Source: Rheinheimera sediminis (lineage in GTDB: Bacteria > Pseudomonadota > Gammaproteobacteria > Enterobacterales > Alteromonadaceae). Taken from it: 64,000 nucleotides of DNA. The stretch covers positions 1 through 64,000 of the forward strand of contig NZ_RZUF01000011.1 of the NCBI RefSeq assembly GCF_004005375.1, given 5' to 3'. The stretch's first letter is position 1, and every line of letters begins with the position of its first letter. A program made the translations under genes and the position numbers. Positions 25,641 to 40,139 of this stretch are shown piece by piece. The notes under the pieces were generated by a model. That model was not told the origin of the DNA, made no database searches, and was given only the letters and a program-made list of their open reading frames with translations.

Positions 25641-26702
25641 ATGCAAAGGTTTATAGGGATCAAAGCTCTGAGTTTAGCGGCGTTGACAGGAGTCCTACTA
25701 CTGTCTTTATCTGGTTGCTCTCAAAAGCAGGCTTTGAACTCAGTTGTCTGGCAACAGCAACTAAACTTGCCTTCTGTACTGCAGTCTACTGTAGTGGCTC
25801 AAAACTTAGCGCTGACGGTAGAGGAAATAAGTTTTGACTGGCTGGATCAAAGTAGAAATAGGGTAGTACCAGCCTTATTGTTTAAGCCTTCCCATCAGCA
25901 AAAAGCCAAAGCGCTCATCGTATTTTCTCATGGTTTAGGTGGTTCGAAAGAACGTTATGCCTATCTGGGGCAATACTGGGCCAGCCAAGGTTACGCCAGT
26001 TTACATGTGCAACATGATGGCAGTGACCGTAAGGTATGGCGTGGTAACAGGCTTTTGTTACCTTTTCGCTTAATGGATGCAGCAGATGAAACTGAAGCTT
26101 TAGCCAGAGTGCAAGACGTGAAGTTTGCCTTGGATCAGCTCTTAGACTCAGACTATGCTGCAGATTTTGACCAACAGAATATCATGATGGCTGGCCATTC
26201 TTATGGCGCCAATACCTCTATGCTGTTAAGCGGCGCACAAGTTGAGCAAAATGGTCAGCTAGTCAGCCTGAAAGATGAGCGGATTAAAGCTGCTATTTTA
26301 ATTTCAGCCCCGCCTTTTTATAACGATCAGCCTTTGGATCAAGTGCTGGCACAAGTGACTATTCCCACTTTGCATATCACCACCACTGAAGATGAAATTA
26401 AGGTGCCTGGTTATTATTCATCCCCATCAGACCGATTTGAGCTTTATTACGCTATGGCCAGCAGTTACAAAGTACTGGCAGTGTTCAGCTCAGGCAGCCA
26501 CAATATTTTCTCAGGCTGGCGCCGTGATTCAGACACAGCACCGCAGCAACAAGTGATCAAAGCCGCCACTCAGGCTCTATCCAGCGCCTTTATCGAACAA
26601 GTCACCACAGGAGATGGCCGTGCTATGAGCTTGTGGGCACAACAGCATCAGGCTGTGTTATCCGATTTCATCCGTTCAGATTTAGTGGCTGTGCTGGATT
26701 AG
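25641..26702 (+). CDS. Alpha/beta hydrolase lipoprotein (dienelactone hydrolase/chlorophyllase-like)
   Basis: A 353-residue exported lipoprotein: MQRFIGIKALSLAALTGVLLLSLSGC, with lipobox LSGC and Cys26 as the anchor. The mature part is an alpha/beta hydrolase with oxyanion element FSHGLGGSKERYAYLGQYWASQGY near residues 94-116 and nucleophile elbow GHSYGAN, followed by an SSGSHNIFSG segment with the catalytic His. The fold resembles dienelactone-hydrolase or chlorophyllase-like predicted esterases. GAGGA before the ATG at 25641 sets the start; the open frame upstream is not supported. Its stop is 1 bp from the end of the convergent cupin gene, with no visible terminator. The substrate is unknown. 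Confidence 0.85.
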   Translation: MQRFIGIKALSLAALTGVLLLSLSGCSQKQALNSVVWQQQLNLPSVLQSTVVAQNLALTVEEISFDWLDQSRNRVVPALLFKPSHQQKAKALIVFSHGLGGSKERYAYLGQYWASQGYASLHVQHDGSDRKVWRGNRLLLPFRLMDAADETEALARVQDVKFALDQLLDSDYAADFDQQNIMMAGHSYGANTSMLLSGAQVEQNGQLVSLKDERIKAAILISAPPFYNDQPLDQVLAQVTIPTLHITTTEDEIKVPGYYSSPSDRFELYYAMASSYKVLAVFSSGSHNIFSGWRRDSDTAPQQQVIKAATQALSSAFIEQVTTGDGRAMSLWAQQHQAVLSDFIRSDLVAVLD

Positions 26703-26703
26703 A

Positions 26704-27429
26704 TCATTGGTCTTGTGGCTTGAGTTGGTCTCCCAGCAATTGTGCCCCTAAATGCCCCACTTTGACATAAATCAGTGCGCCTTCAGCACCAGTAAAAGGC
26801 TGGTGCTTGCTCCAGCGGGGGCTGCGTAACCAGCTGCCTTTTGGGTAACTACCAAACTCGTCCTGAAACACCCCTTCGAGTACATAAATTTCTTCACCCC
26901 CTGCGTGCACATGAGGTTGAAAAGTGGTGTTGGGTGCCCAGCGCACTAAGGCTGTGTTGATACCATCAAACTGGTGCAAGGGTAAAACCTGTAAGCCTGG
27001 CACTAAACCCGGCAACCAATGCTGTTGTTCGGGTCGTATACACAACTGCTCTGTATCGTCTTGGCTGAATTGCCACAGTTTTACCAGTAGTAAGCAACCT
27101 TCTTTGGAAAATGGCGCGTGAGAGGTGCCGGGTGGATTACGTAAGTAAGTGCCAACTGGGTAATCGCCATTTTCATCGGAGAAGGTACCTTCCAATACCA
27201 GAATTTCTTCGCCGCCACCATGCTGGTGTGAGGCAAACTGGCTGTCGGGTAAATAGCGCACTAGGCTGGTCGCTTTGGCGACTTCCGCACCTATTCTATC
27301 TAAAGGCCTTCTGTGAATATCTTTGGCCGGAGATTCGAACCACAGAGCTTGCTCTGGCGTTTGCACAATGCGCTGACTTAAATCAGTATTTATTTCGGCA
27401 CTCATTTGAGTCCAGGGTAATAAAGTCAT
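26704..27429 (-). CDS. Two-cupin ChrR-like protein
   Basis: A 241-residue protein made of two similar cupin domains. The first metal-binding motif is SHQHGGGEEILVLEG near residues 68-82 and the second is PHVHAGGEEIYVLEG near 169-183. Both are followed by a G-x-Y/S-lacking-gap P-x-G-x-W/Y-L-R motif (DYPVGTYLRNPPGTSH and SYPKGSWLRSPRWSKH). This layout is that of ChrR-like cupins, related to the anti-sigma C-terminal domain but here without the zinc anti-sigma domain. It may be an anti-oxidative or dioxygenase-like protein; activity is unknown. The start could be the internal ATG 8 codons downstream. It lies 9 bp after the TIGR03643-like gene and is probably co-transcribed with it. Confidence 0.8.
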   Translation of the reverse strand: MTLLPWTQMSAEINTDLSQRIVQTPEQALWFESPAKDIHRRPLDRIGAEVAKATSLVRYLPDSQFASHQHGGGEEILVLEGTFSDENGDYPVGTYLRNPPGTSHAPFSKEGCLLLVKLWQFSQDDTEQLCIRPEQQHWLPGLVPGLQVLPLHQFDGINTALVRWAPNTTFQPHVHAGGEEIYVLEGVFQDEFGSYPKGSWLRSPRWSKHQPFTGAEGALIYVKVGHLGAQLLGDQLKPQDQ

Positions 27430-27438
27430 TTTAACGAT

Positions 27439-27690
27439 CTATCTCTTGTACTGAGTGGGACAGTAGCCACGATTAATTTCTGGAGATCGCAGCTTTAAAT
27501 GTTTGGTAGTGCGGCCTGTGGTGCGTTTACGCCATAACTCAAAGCTGCTGCGTTTTAGCTCTTTACGCATCAGCTCAATCAACTGGTGCTGGTTTAAACC
27601 ATACAAATCCTCTATGGCTTCAAAAGGTGTTCTGTCTTCCCATGCCATTTCAATAATTCTGGATAATTCTTCGGGACTGTAGCGGTTCAC
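27439..27690 (-). CDS. TIGR03643/DUF2805 family protein
   Basis: An 83-residue basic protein. IIEMAWEDRTPFEAIEDLYGLNQHQLIELMRKELKRSSFELWRKRTTGRTTKHLKLR is characteristic of the TIGR03643 (DUF2805) family, small proteins of unknown function found in many aquatic bacteria. The N-terminal half looks like a helix-turn-helix, so DNA binding is conceivable. It is followed 9 bp later by the cupin gene. The two are probably one transcription unit. Confidence 0.85.
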   Translation of the reverse strand: MNRYSPEELSRIIEMAWEDRTPFEAIEDLYGLNQHQLIELMRKELKRSSFELWRKRTTGRTTKHLKLRSPEINRGYCPTQYKR

Positions 27691-27766
27691 TTTGCTTTAC
27701 TTCGTCTGTTGGCTGGTGCTGTCTTTACGTGAGTTGTGGCTATACAGACCAATACAAAGCCATAAA

Positions 27767-28795
27767 TTACCATTTGGCATAATGATCTTCTGCCAGGCCT
27801 TTTACAGTGTTCAGTTCCAATCTTGTGCCATCTTGAAGCCACACAAAACCACTATAAAACCCAACATACTGGCGGAAGTTACTGGCAAGTAAAGCTATAT
27901 TGACCTTCTCCTGACGGCAATACAAAGGTGTAAATTCAAGCTGAACTTCGCCGCAAAGACTGCCGACTTGCCATGCTTTTGTATGGTCTTTACGGTCAAA
28001 CACAAAAGTGGCAGGACTGAGATGCTGAATATGGCCACCGAACCAAAGCGCATTTTCACAAAGCCCGGTTTCGTTCACTCCAGCAGCCATATTCAAACCA
28101 AAAGCTTTACCTTCAAGCATTGTATTGACACTGGCCCAGCGCCAGCTGGTGTGGCGGCGCATAAAACCTGCTGAAAAATCATAACCAGCTAACGCTTGAG
28201 CTAGATCCAAGGCTTTGCTTTGAAATTCGAGTGAGCCAGTCACCTTTAAGCCATTGGATTTTTCGGTGTAAGTAAAGCCGTTGTAGCCTGTAGGCGCACA
28301 TAAAGCCATAGGCATTTGGCTGGCTTTTTCTATGGCTAAACTGGCCTTTAACTCTTTGGTATTTATGTTCAATTGCCAGTCAGTTAGGCTGGTTTTTATT
28401 GTTACCTGGTAAGCTCCAAACTGTTGTTTGGCTTCTCCGGTACTGGGCGAATCACTCATCCGGCAGCCCAAAGCTCCGGGCAATAACAAGCCTTTGCTGA
28501 CAGCCAGGTTCATGTCAAAGCGATACAAATACGCGAAACCTGAGTTGGCATAACGAATATCGGCAATAGCGACAGCCAGTAACCAGTCAGAGCCTGTGAC
28601 ACAAATAAACTGAAACTGCTTATAGTGAAAATAACGGGCCAGGGCGCTGGCTTTGTTATCCATCAGATTCTGATAAATAAAATCCTGCAGATTAAAATCC
28701 ACAACTGAAGCATCAAACAAACCAAAGGCCGGTTGGCCATTGGCTTGAATAAGTTGTGCTGGTGCTTTGGTCAGTAGTGGCTGATATCTGCTCAT
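27767..28795 (-). CDS. DUF2804 domain-containing protein
   Basis: A 342-residue protein without signal peptide or membrane segment. It fits DUF2804 in length and pattern: an N-terminal LIQANGQPAFGLFD segment, a central HTSWRWASVN motif near residue 215 and the C-terminal QYVGFYSGFVWLQDGTRLELNTVKGLAEDHYAKW, which is the most conserved part of the family. The role of the family is unknown; a lipocalin-like beta structure is plausible. The neighbouring propionyl-CoA synthetase on the same strand ends 45 bp upstream, so the two may be co-transcribed. Confidence 0.82.
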   Translation of the reverse strand: MSRYQPLLTKAPAQLIQANGQPAFGLFDASVVDFNLQDFIYQNLMDNKASALARYFHYKQFQFICVTGSDWLLAVAIADIRYANSGFAYLYRFDMNLAVSKGLLLPGALGCRMSDSPSTGEAKQQFGAYQVTIKTSLTDWQLNINTKELKASLAIEKASQMPMALCAPTGYNGFTYTEKSNGLKVTGSLEFQSKALDLAQALAGYDFSAGFMRRHTSWRWASVNTMLEGKAFGLNMAAGVNETGLCENALWFGGHIQHLSPATFVFDRKDHTKAWQVGSLCGEVQLEFTPLYCRQEKVNIALLASNFRQYVGFYSGFVWLQDGTRLELNTVKGLAEDHYAKW

Positions 28796-28839
28796 AATGC
28801 ATCTTAGTAAAACCTTTGTTTTACTTTACTGCAAAGTGA

Positions 28840-30747
28840 TCAGGCTGTGCCAATTAAATCCTTTTGCTGCATCAGCTTTGCAAGCTCTGATAAACAGGCC
28901 GGGTCGTCTATGGTGGATGGCACTGTATAGTCACTGCCAGTGGCTATTTGGCGTAGCAATTTACGCAATATTTTGCCTGAGCGGGTTTTAGGTAAACGCT
29001 GGACTATAATGGCTTTTTTAAAGCAAGCCAAAGCGCCTATTTCTTGTCGCACCATAGCAACAAGCTCTGTCTCAAGTTGGCTTTCACTGATATCCACACC
29101 ATTTTTTACCAGTACCATAGCCAAAGGTTGTTGGCCTTTAATGGCCTCGTAAATACCTATTACACAACATTCGGCAACGGCAGGGTGGCTGGCGACTATT
29201 TGCTCCATTTCACCTGTGGATAAACGATGGCCTGCTACGTTAATCACATCGTCAGTGCGACCCATGACAAATAAATAGCCATCCTCATCTATATAACCAC
29301 CATCGCCGCTGGCGTAGTAGCCAGAGAAAGTGGACAAATAACCATCGACAAAACGTTCGTCATTGCCCCAGATACTGCTTAAACAGCCAGGAGGTAACGG
29401 CAGCTTAAGCGCTATATAACCTTGCTGATTGGCAGGCACAGGCAAGCCACTTTCATCCAGAATGTCCACATTAAAACCTGGTACAGGCACTGTGGATGAA
29501 CCTGCTTTGGCAGGCATTAATTCAAGCCCAGCTGGATTGGCGCTGATAGGCCAGCCGGTTTCGGTTTGCCACCAATGATCGATCACTGGTTTGCCAATCT
29601 TTTCGACCACCCAATGGTAAGTGGCAGGGTCAAGTCGCTCGCCCGCCATAAAAATATACTTCAGTGCAGATAAATCATAAGTTTGAAGTGCCGCTTCAGG
29701 GTCTTCTTTGCGAATAGCTCTAAAGGCGGTGGGAGCGGCAAATAACACATTGACTTTATGTTCGGCGCAGACCCGCCAAAAGGCACTGGCATCGGGCGTA
29801 AATACAGGTTTGCCTTCGTACAGCACTGTAGTGCAGCCTGAGAGTAAAGGCGCATACACAATATAAGAGTGACCAACCACCCAGCCGACATCTGAAGCTG
29901 CCCAGAATACGTCACCTGGTTTGGTGTCATACACAGCTTGCATACTGTAATTTAATGCCACTGCATGGCCGCCATTATCCCGCACAACCCCTTTGGGTTT
30001 GCCTGTAGTGCCTGAGGTATACAGAATGTAAAGCGGATCTGTAGCAAGCACTGGCACGCAGGCAGCAGGTTCTGCTAATAGCATTTGTTGTTGCCAGTCC
30101 AAATCACGGCCAGGGACTAAATCACAAGGTTGCTGCTGACGCTGATAGACAATACTGCAATTCACCTTATGACTGGCTTTTTGCAAAGCCTCATCCAATA
30201 GCGGTTTATAGGCAATAATGCGGTTAATTTCGATACCACAGGAAGCGCTGACAATAAGTTTTGGCTCTGCATCATCGATACGCATCGCCAGTTCATGTGA
30301 GGAAAAACCGCCAAAAACAACAGAATGCACAGCACCTAAACGAGCGACAGCGAGCATAGCTATGGCCGCTTCTGGGATCATCGGCATATAAATCACTACC
30401 CGGTCACCTTTTTCCAGGCCATTGGCTTTGAGTACACCGGCAAAAAGCGCCACTTGATCCCAAAGCTGCAAGTAGCTGTATTTTTTACTTTGTCCTGTGA
30501 CAGGGGAGTCGTAAATCAAAGCCGTTTGATTGCCACGGCCTTGTTCAATCTGATGATCCAGCGCCATATAACAGGTGTTCATCACGCCGTCGCTAAACCA
30601 TTGGTAATGATGATCATCCAGCTTTTTTAACATGCTGGTCGGCTTTTGATACCAGGCCAGTGTGTTGGCCTGTAAAGCCCAGAACTGCTCTGGATCTGTT
30701 TTTGCGAGCTCGCTATGCTGCTGATAAAGTGAGGTGCTTGCTGTCAT
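28840..30747 (-). CDS. prpE: Propionate-CoA ligase
   Basis: A 635-residue acyl-CoA synthetase of the acetyl/propionyl-CoA synthetase class. AMP-binding motif YILYTSGTTGKPKGVV lies near residues 246-261. WWQTETGWPI near 392-401 and the hinge/A8 region GRTDDVINVAGHRLSTGEME near 500-519 follow. The C-terminal KTRSGKILRK holds the acetylation-controlled catalytic Lys. The W-x-T-E-x-G-W-P-I form and the S-T-G-E-M-E ending favour PrpE over Acs. It activates propionate (and acetate) to the CoA thioester with ATP. It fits the window's short-chain acid metabolism. No other prp gene is adjacent. Confidence 0.88.
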   Translation of the reverse strand: MTASTSLYQQHSELAKTDPEQFWALQANTLAWYQKPTSMLKKLDDHHYQWFSDGVMNTCYMALDHQIEQGRGNQTALIYDSPVTGQSKKYSYLQLWDQVALFAGVLKANGLEKGDRVVIYMPMIPEAAIAMLAVARLGAVHSVVFGGFSSHELAMRIDDAEPKLIVSASCGIEINRIIAYKPLLDEALQKASHKVNCSIVYQRQQQPCDLVPGRDLDWQQQMLLAEPAACVPVLATDPLYILYTSGTTGKPKGVVRDNGGHAVALNYSMQAVYDTKPGDVFWAASDVGWVVGHSYIVYAPLLSGCTTVLYEGKPVFTPDASAFWRVCAEHKVNVLFAAPTAFRAIRKEDPEAALQTYDLSALKYIFMAGERLDPATYHWVVEKIGKPVIDHWWQTETGWPISANPAGLELMPAKAGSSTVPVPGFNVDILDESGLPVPANQQGYIALKLPLPPGCLSSIWGNDERFVDGYLSTFSGYYASGDGGYIDEDGYLFVMGRTDDVINVAGHRLSTGEMEQIVASHPAVAECCVIGIYEAIKGQQPLAMVLVKNGVDISESQLETELVAMVRQEIGALACFKKAIIVQRLPKTRSGKILRKLLRQIATGSDYTVPSTIDDPACLSELAKLMQQKDLIGTA

Positions 30748-30886
30748 AGAGGTACCCTGTCAGATTTTAGTTATAGCTATGCTTTTATGATCGCCTTACT
30801 TTAGCGAATTATGATGCGAAGCGAACTTAGACTTAAGGTGCATAGACTTTAGGTGTAGCCCAGTCAAACAGAGCATAAAACAAAAA

Positions 30887-30915
30887 GGGCATCAGTGTTA
30901 GCTGATGCCCTTTAT
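30887..30915 (-). terminator. gltBD operon terminator
   Basis: GGGCATCAG-TGTTAG-CTGATGCCC has a 9-bp stem. On the minus strand it is followed by TTTTTG (the CAAAAA at 30881-30886 on the plus strand), downstream of gltD. Confidence 0.85.
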
Positions 30916-30940
30916 TGATACATTGGCGAGACAGGCGGGT

Positions 30941-30986
30941 ACTGTAGGGGCTGGGCTTGTCCCTGCCCGTCAACCGCCCCTACAGT
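30941..30986. repeat. GC-rich palindromic repeat, short copy
   Basis: ACTGTAGGGGC and GCCCCTACAGT are perfect inverted arms around TGGGCTTGTCCCTGCCCGTC. The same sequence, with an added second half, is at 47625-47704. It lies between gltD and its terminator. It is REP-like or MITE-like. Confidence 0.7.
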
Positions 30987-31001
30987 AAATCCGATTTAAA
31001 A

Positions 31002-36892
<5,891 letters not shown>

Positions 36893-37336
36893 GACTCTTC
36901 CTCCAAACTTGTCCTGAAAATTTTCACCTTCTCAGTTGAAATTGAAGCTTTATTGATTCTGTTCAGTTGCCTCAGTTACCTGGTATCACCAGGGCTATGA
37001 AACTTCTTTACTTGTCGTCAGGCTGCAATATCAAATGAATTGGGTATAAATGTAAAATTTGTGAATTATTATTCTTTTATTTGGCGTTTTTATCCCTGAA
37101 AGAAAACAACAGCTATGCTTTCAGTCAGTTAGGTGGTCCGCATTGTTGTTTTTATGGCGTTTAGACGTCTATCCATAAATAACCAGTTAGATATACCCAG
37201 TTCAGCCTGAAATTGCAAGACCAGTCTGCCGCATTTAACTGACTATTTTATCTGAGTCGGTAAATTGGCTGGTTTGTAATAAAATTACATAAAGAGGAGG
37301 TTTTTAGCGGTTTAAAGGCAATAACCTAAAAAAAAA
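36893..37336. other. Intergenic region upstream of gltB
   Basis: About 440 AT-rich bases contain no supported gene. It should hold the gltB promoter, reading leftward. A single AGACGTCT (37163-37170), preceded by the partly matching TGGCGTTT, resembles a lone MetJ box. With no methionine gene adjacent I do not claim it is functional. Confidence 0.5.
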
Positions 37337-37359
37337 GGCCGCTATTGCGGCCTTTTTTT
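37330..37359. terminator. Bidirectional terminator after folE2
   Basis: A9-GGCCGC-TATT-GCGGCC-T7. On the minus strand it ends folE2, 30 bp after its stop. The mirror-image A and T tracts allow it to work in both directions. Confidence 0.92.
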
Positions 37360-37388
37360 GTAATTCTAACTATATTTTTATGCGGAAC

Positions 37389-38315
37389 TTATGCGTGATA
37401 ACCCTGTGACACACCCTTCACTGTGACAGCAACTGCATCATGGGCATGCAAAGATTCGTAGTGATTCACCCGCAGCCAGAAATCATCAAATTCTGACAAT
37501 TGATTTAGCGCGTGTTTTAAACGACGGGCAGCATCTTCACAGAACATCAGGTTTTGCCCATTTAAGCGGGCAAACTCTTGCTCATCTGCGCGTTTAACTG
37601 CTGCCTGTACCGGAGTTTGCAGCGCATCTTCAATAGCGTCAATTAAAGCAATGACAGGGAAGTCTGTGACTTTATGGTTCAGCTGTACTTTTATTTCAGC
37701 AATAGAACGCTGGCTGTGCGGCGTAGCTACTATACCCTGAGTGGTGCCTAACCAGTCTTTGACTTGTTCCGCGTTGACTTGGGCGTGGCCTGCAAATTTA
37801 GCGACAAAAGCGTCCTGAATAAGCTGGCGTGCTAAGGCGGCTGAACAAGGACAAGTTGATGAGTAAGGCACGTTGACCTTCATCTCTACGCCTAACTTGC
37901 CGTCTTTCAACTGGCCTATGATAGTCACAGGGTAAGCTTTCCAGCCTTGTTTTTCAGTGATCAGTGCTTTGCGGCGTAAATGCAGCTCGAAGTCAAACTT
38001 CACAAAAGCATGAGTACTTAAGTCTTCATGGCTGCTGATAAATCCGTGCAGCAGTTCGCTTAAGGTCGCAAAGCTTAAACTTGATTCTGTTGATAGCTGA
38101 TCTAACAGCAGATAAAGCCGCGACATATGAATGCCTTTGGCTTTTGGATCTTTTAAGTTTACAAAAGCTTCAACTTTGGCGCTGACCTGGCGTGGTGCTT
38201 CGCCTGCCACACTAAACATTAAGGGCAGTTCAATTTGGCTCATGCCAACCCATTCTAAAATACCTTCAGTGGTGGCGGAGGAATGGTTAGCTACATCTGG
38301 CATAGTGGTCGGCAT
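37389..38315 (-). CDS. folE2: GTP cyclohydrolase FolE2 (type IB)
   Basis: A 308-residue enzyme that makes dihydroneopterin triphosphate from GTP, the first step of folate synthesis. It belongs to the COG1469/FolE2 family, unrelated in motif order to FolE and able to work with metals other than zinc. MPDVANHS at the N-terminus, the GVKSYPVTIIG-like core, SSTCPCS near residue 152-158 with the metal/substrate Cys, and HSQRSIAEI near 195 fit the family. GGAG five bases before the ATG at 38315 decides this start over an in-frame ATG 9 codons upstream. In many bacteria folE2 is zinc-repressed by Zur; I see no clear Zur box here. Confidence 0.93.
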   Translation of the reverse strand: MPTTMPDVANHSSATTEGILEWVGMSQIELPLMFSVAGEAPRQVSAKVEAFVNLKDPKAKGIHMSRLYLLLDQLSTESSLSFATLSELLHGFISSHEDLSTHAFVKFDFELHLRRKALITEKQGWKAYPVTIIGQLKDGKLGVEMKVNVPYSSTCPCSAALARQLIQDAFVAKFAGHAQVNAEQVKDWLGTTQGIVATPHSQRSIAEIKVQLNHKVTDFPVIALIDAIEDALQTPVQAAVKRADEQEFARLNGQNLMFCEDAARRLKHALNQLSEFDDFWLRVNHYESLHAHDAVAVTVKGVSQGYHA

Positions 38316-38584
38316 GAATACTCCAATGTCGGTCAAATGCAAAGAATTTCAAACCCTGTTATAGCTGAAACCACAGCATACATTTGGTAGGGTTTTGAAA
38401 ACGCCTTGCTGAAAATTTGGCGCACTTTATACCATAATTTGCCGCTCAGGCCGGTATAAAATCTGTGCACTCTAAGCTGATTTTTTTCGAATAGCTTAAA
38501 CGAAAAAAGCGAATACCCGACTAAATTTGTCGGATATTCGCTAAATTGGGATGCAGTAATGTAAATTCAACTCTTAACAACAGC

Positions 38585-38701
38585 TATACCCAAAGTAATT
38601 GCTGCTGCAGGGCGTTGACAACAGCGTGCGACCCCAGCAGCTAATCCTATCTACAATCAAAAAGGCTGAGAGCAGGCAGTCAACAAAGCTGCATCTTTAA
38701 A
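38585..38701. repeat. Truncated copy of the TATACCC-ended dispersed element
   Basis: It begins TATACCCAAAGTAATTGCTG and continues through GACAACAGCGTGCGACCCCAGCAG to CAGTCAACAAAGCTGCATCTTT. It is cut off where the 38702 element begins. The usual right end, CAAGTACGAAGGGTATA, is missing. Confidence 0.65.
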
Positions 38702-38933
38702 TAACCTGAACTCGGGATAACGAGTGTCGACCTATGTTGATTTAATCAATAAAATCAAAGGCGTAAAAGTATCTTTTCAAATAGCAAAACTCTTTTCTGA
38801 CTGAATGTGCAGATTTTTATGGATCTCAAGGCGCTTTGTCGTACGCCATAGCAAGCTATGGCTAGACAGAGCAACGCAGAGAGGCGTAAAAAGATGCCTA
38901 TTCAGTGGCGCGGCTTATCCCGAGTTCAGGTTA
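38702..38933. repeat. MITE-like element, copy A
   Basis: A 232-bp element bounded by perfect 19-bp inverted ends, TAACCTGAACTCGGGATAA and its complement. Inside are an AT-rich left part (GAGTGTCGAC, TGATTTAATCAATAAAATCA) and a right part with the strong hairpin CCATAGC-AA-GCTATGG enclosed by GCTTTGTC/GACAGAGC. It encodes no protein. An inverted copy is at 44930-45162. It fills the gap between folE2 and the dipeptidase gene. Confidence 0.85.
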
Positions 38934-38948
38934 AATAGCACAGTTAGG

Positions 38949-40130
38949 TTATTGTTCGAAGGTACCTTTGACTATGGCTTTACCGTCTTTTACCAACAGA
39001 CGGCCTTTGGCGAAAACATCACGAATGGTTAAATCACTTTTATGCAAAAGCACAAAGTCTGCGTCCATTCCTGTTGCAATACGACCTTTTTGTTTCAGCC
39101 CCAATACTGAGGCAGGTGCTGCAGTAATAGCGGTAATGGCATCAGATAAAGCCACCTGATATTCAAGCACTGCCTGACGCGCTGCCTGATACAAGGTTTG
39201 TACCCGACCTACTTCAAGCCCGACCAATTCTCCATGGTCGTTATAGACAGGCAAGCTGGCATTGCCATCTGAGCTTAATGTAAGGTGCATAGCTGGGATA
39301 CCTGCAGCTAAAGCTCTGGCTAAAGCTGCTGCAGCGGCGACTTCGCCATGTTGTAAGTCGTAATTCGTTGTGCTGGTGGTGAAATCAATAACACCACCTG
39401 CTTTAGCAAACTCAATACCGGCATGAAACACCGCTTCGTTGCGGTTCATGTGGGTGGGGTAAAACTGTGACAATTTAAGCTCTGTACCCTCGATAGCCCG
39501 CCAGAGAGGTTGCAACAAGGATGCGCCGCTACCCACATGTACACTGACCAGACCTGCTTTGCCCGACAAGATACCACCCACTTTTGCGGCAGCTGCTACT
39601 TTGCGAATTTCATCTATGGTGGGTTGAGAAGACCGAAAATCGCTGATGGCTATTTCACCTACTCCGATAAACTTATCAATTAAGATCAGATCATCTGTGA
39701 TATTACCCATTAAAGTACGGCAGGGAATTTCGTAAGAGCCGGTATGACAATAAGTACTGATGCCTTCGGTTTCCAAAGCCTGAGCTTTGGCTAACAGATT
39801 TGTTAAAGTTCTGGTGGTGGCGTCTGTGCCGAGCACGCCAATAGCTGTAGTGACACCACCTAAAGTGGCATCTGTTAACTGCATTTCTGGAGTACGACTG
39901 GCAAAACCACCTTCACCGCCGCCACCAATAAAATGCACTAAAGAATCAACAAAACCCGGCACTAAATAGCAATCGCTGGCATCAATGACTTCTATGGGTA
40001 AATTACAGTTACCTAGATCGAAATCGTTGTGCAAGGCTGCAATTTGCCAACCTGCAACTAAAAGATCCATTGTGCCCAAATCCGCAGGGCTTAATACATG
40101 GGCATTTTTAAATAGTTTTACTGCGCTCAT
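38949..40130 (-). CDS. iadA: Isoaspartyl dipeptidase (IadA-like amidohydrolase)
   Basis: A 393-residue amidohydrolase-superfamily enzyme of the IadA family, which hydrolyses beta-aspartyl (isoaspartyl) dipeptides. GGGGEGGFASRTPE near residues 69-82, STYCHTGSYEIP near 126-137, YPTHMNRNE near 225 and TLSSDGNAS near 285-293 match IadA. Metal ligands His199, His228 and Asp289 and substrate residues Tyr134-region and Arg167 are in place. Two ligand positions differ from E. coli: the first His of the HxH motif is Leu64 (DSLVH), and the carbamylated Lys is Glu160 (GVGEIAISDF). It forms a cluster with a YfcC carrier (9 bp upstream) and a TonB receptor. Confidence 0.85.
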   Translation of the reverse strand: MSAVKLFKNAHVLSPADLGTMDLLVAGWQIAALHNDFDLGNCNLPIEVIDASDCYLVPGFVDSLVHFIGGGGEGGFASRTPEMQLTDATLGGVTTAIGVLGTDATTRTLTNLLAKAQALETEGISTYCHTGSYEIPCRTLMGNITDDLILIDKFIGVGEIAISDFRSSQPTIDEIRKVAAAAKVGGILSGKAGLVSVHVGSGASLLQPLWRAIEGTELKLSQFYPTHMNRNEAVFHAGIEFAKAGGVIDFTTSTTNYDLQHGEVAAAAALARALAAGIPAMHLTLSSDGNASLPVYNDHGELVGLEVGRVQTLYQAARQAVLEYQVALSDAITAITAAPASVLGLKQKGRIATGMDADFVLLHKSDLTIRDVFAKGRLLVKDGKAIVKGTFEQ

Positions 40131-40139
40131 TTTACGTCC

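Noticed and set aside
37155-37170. MetJ-like box TGGCGTTT-AGACGTCT
   Set aside because: Only one of the two boxes matches well, and no methionine gene is nearby; likely chance.
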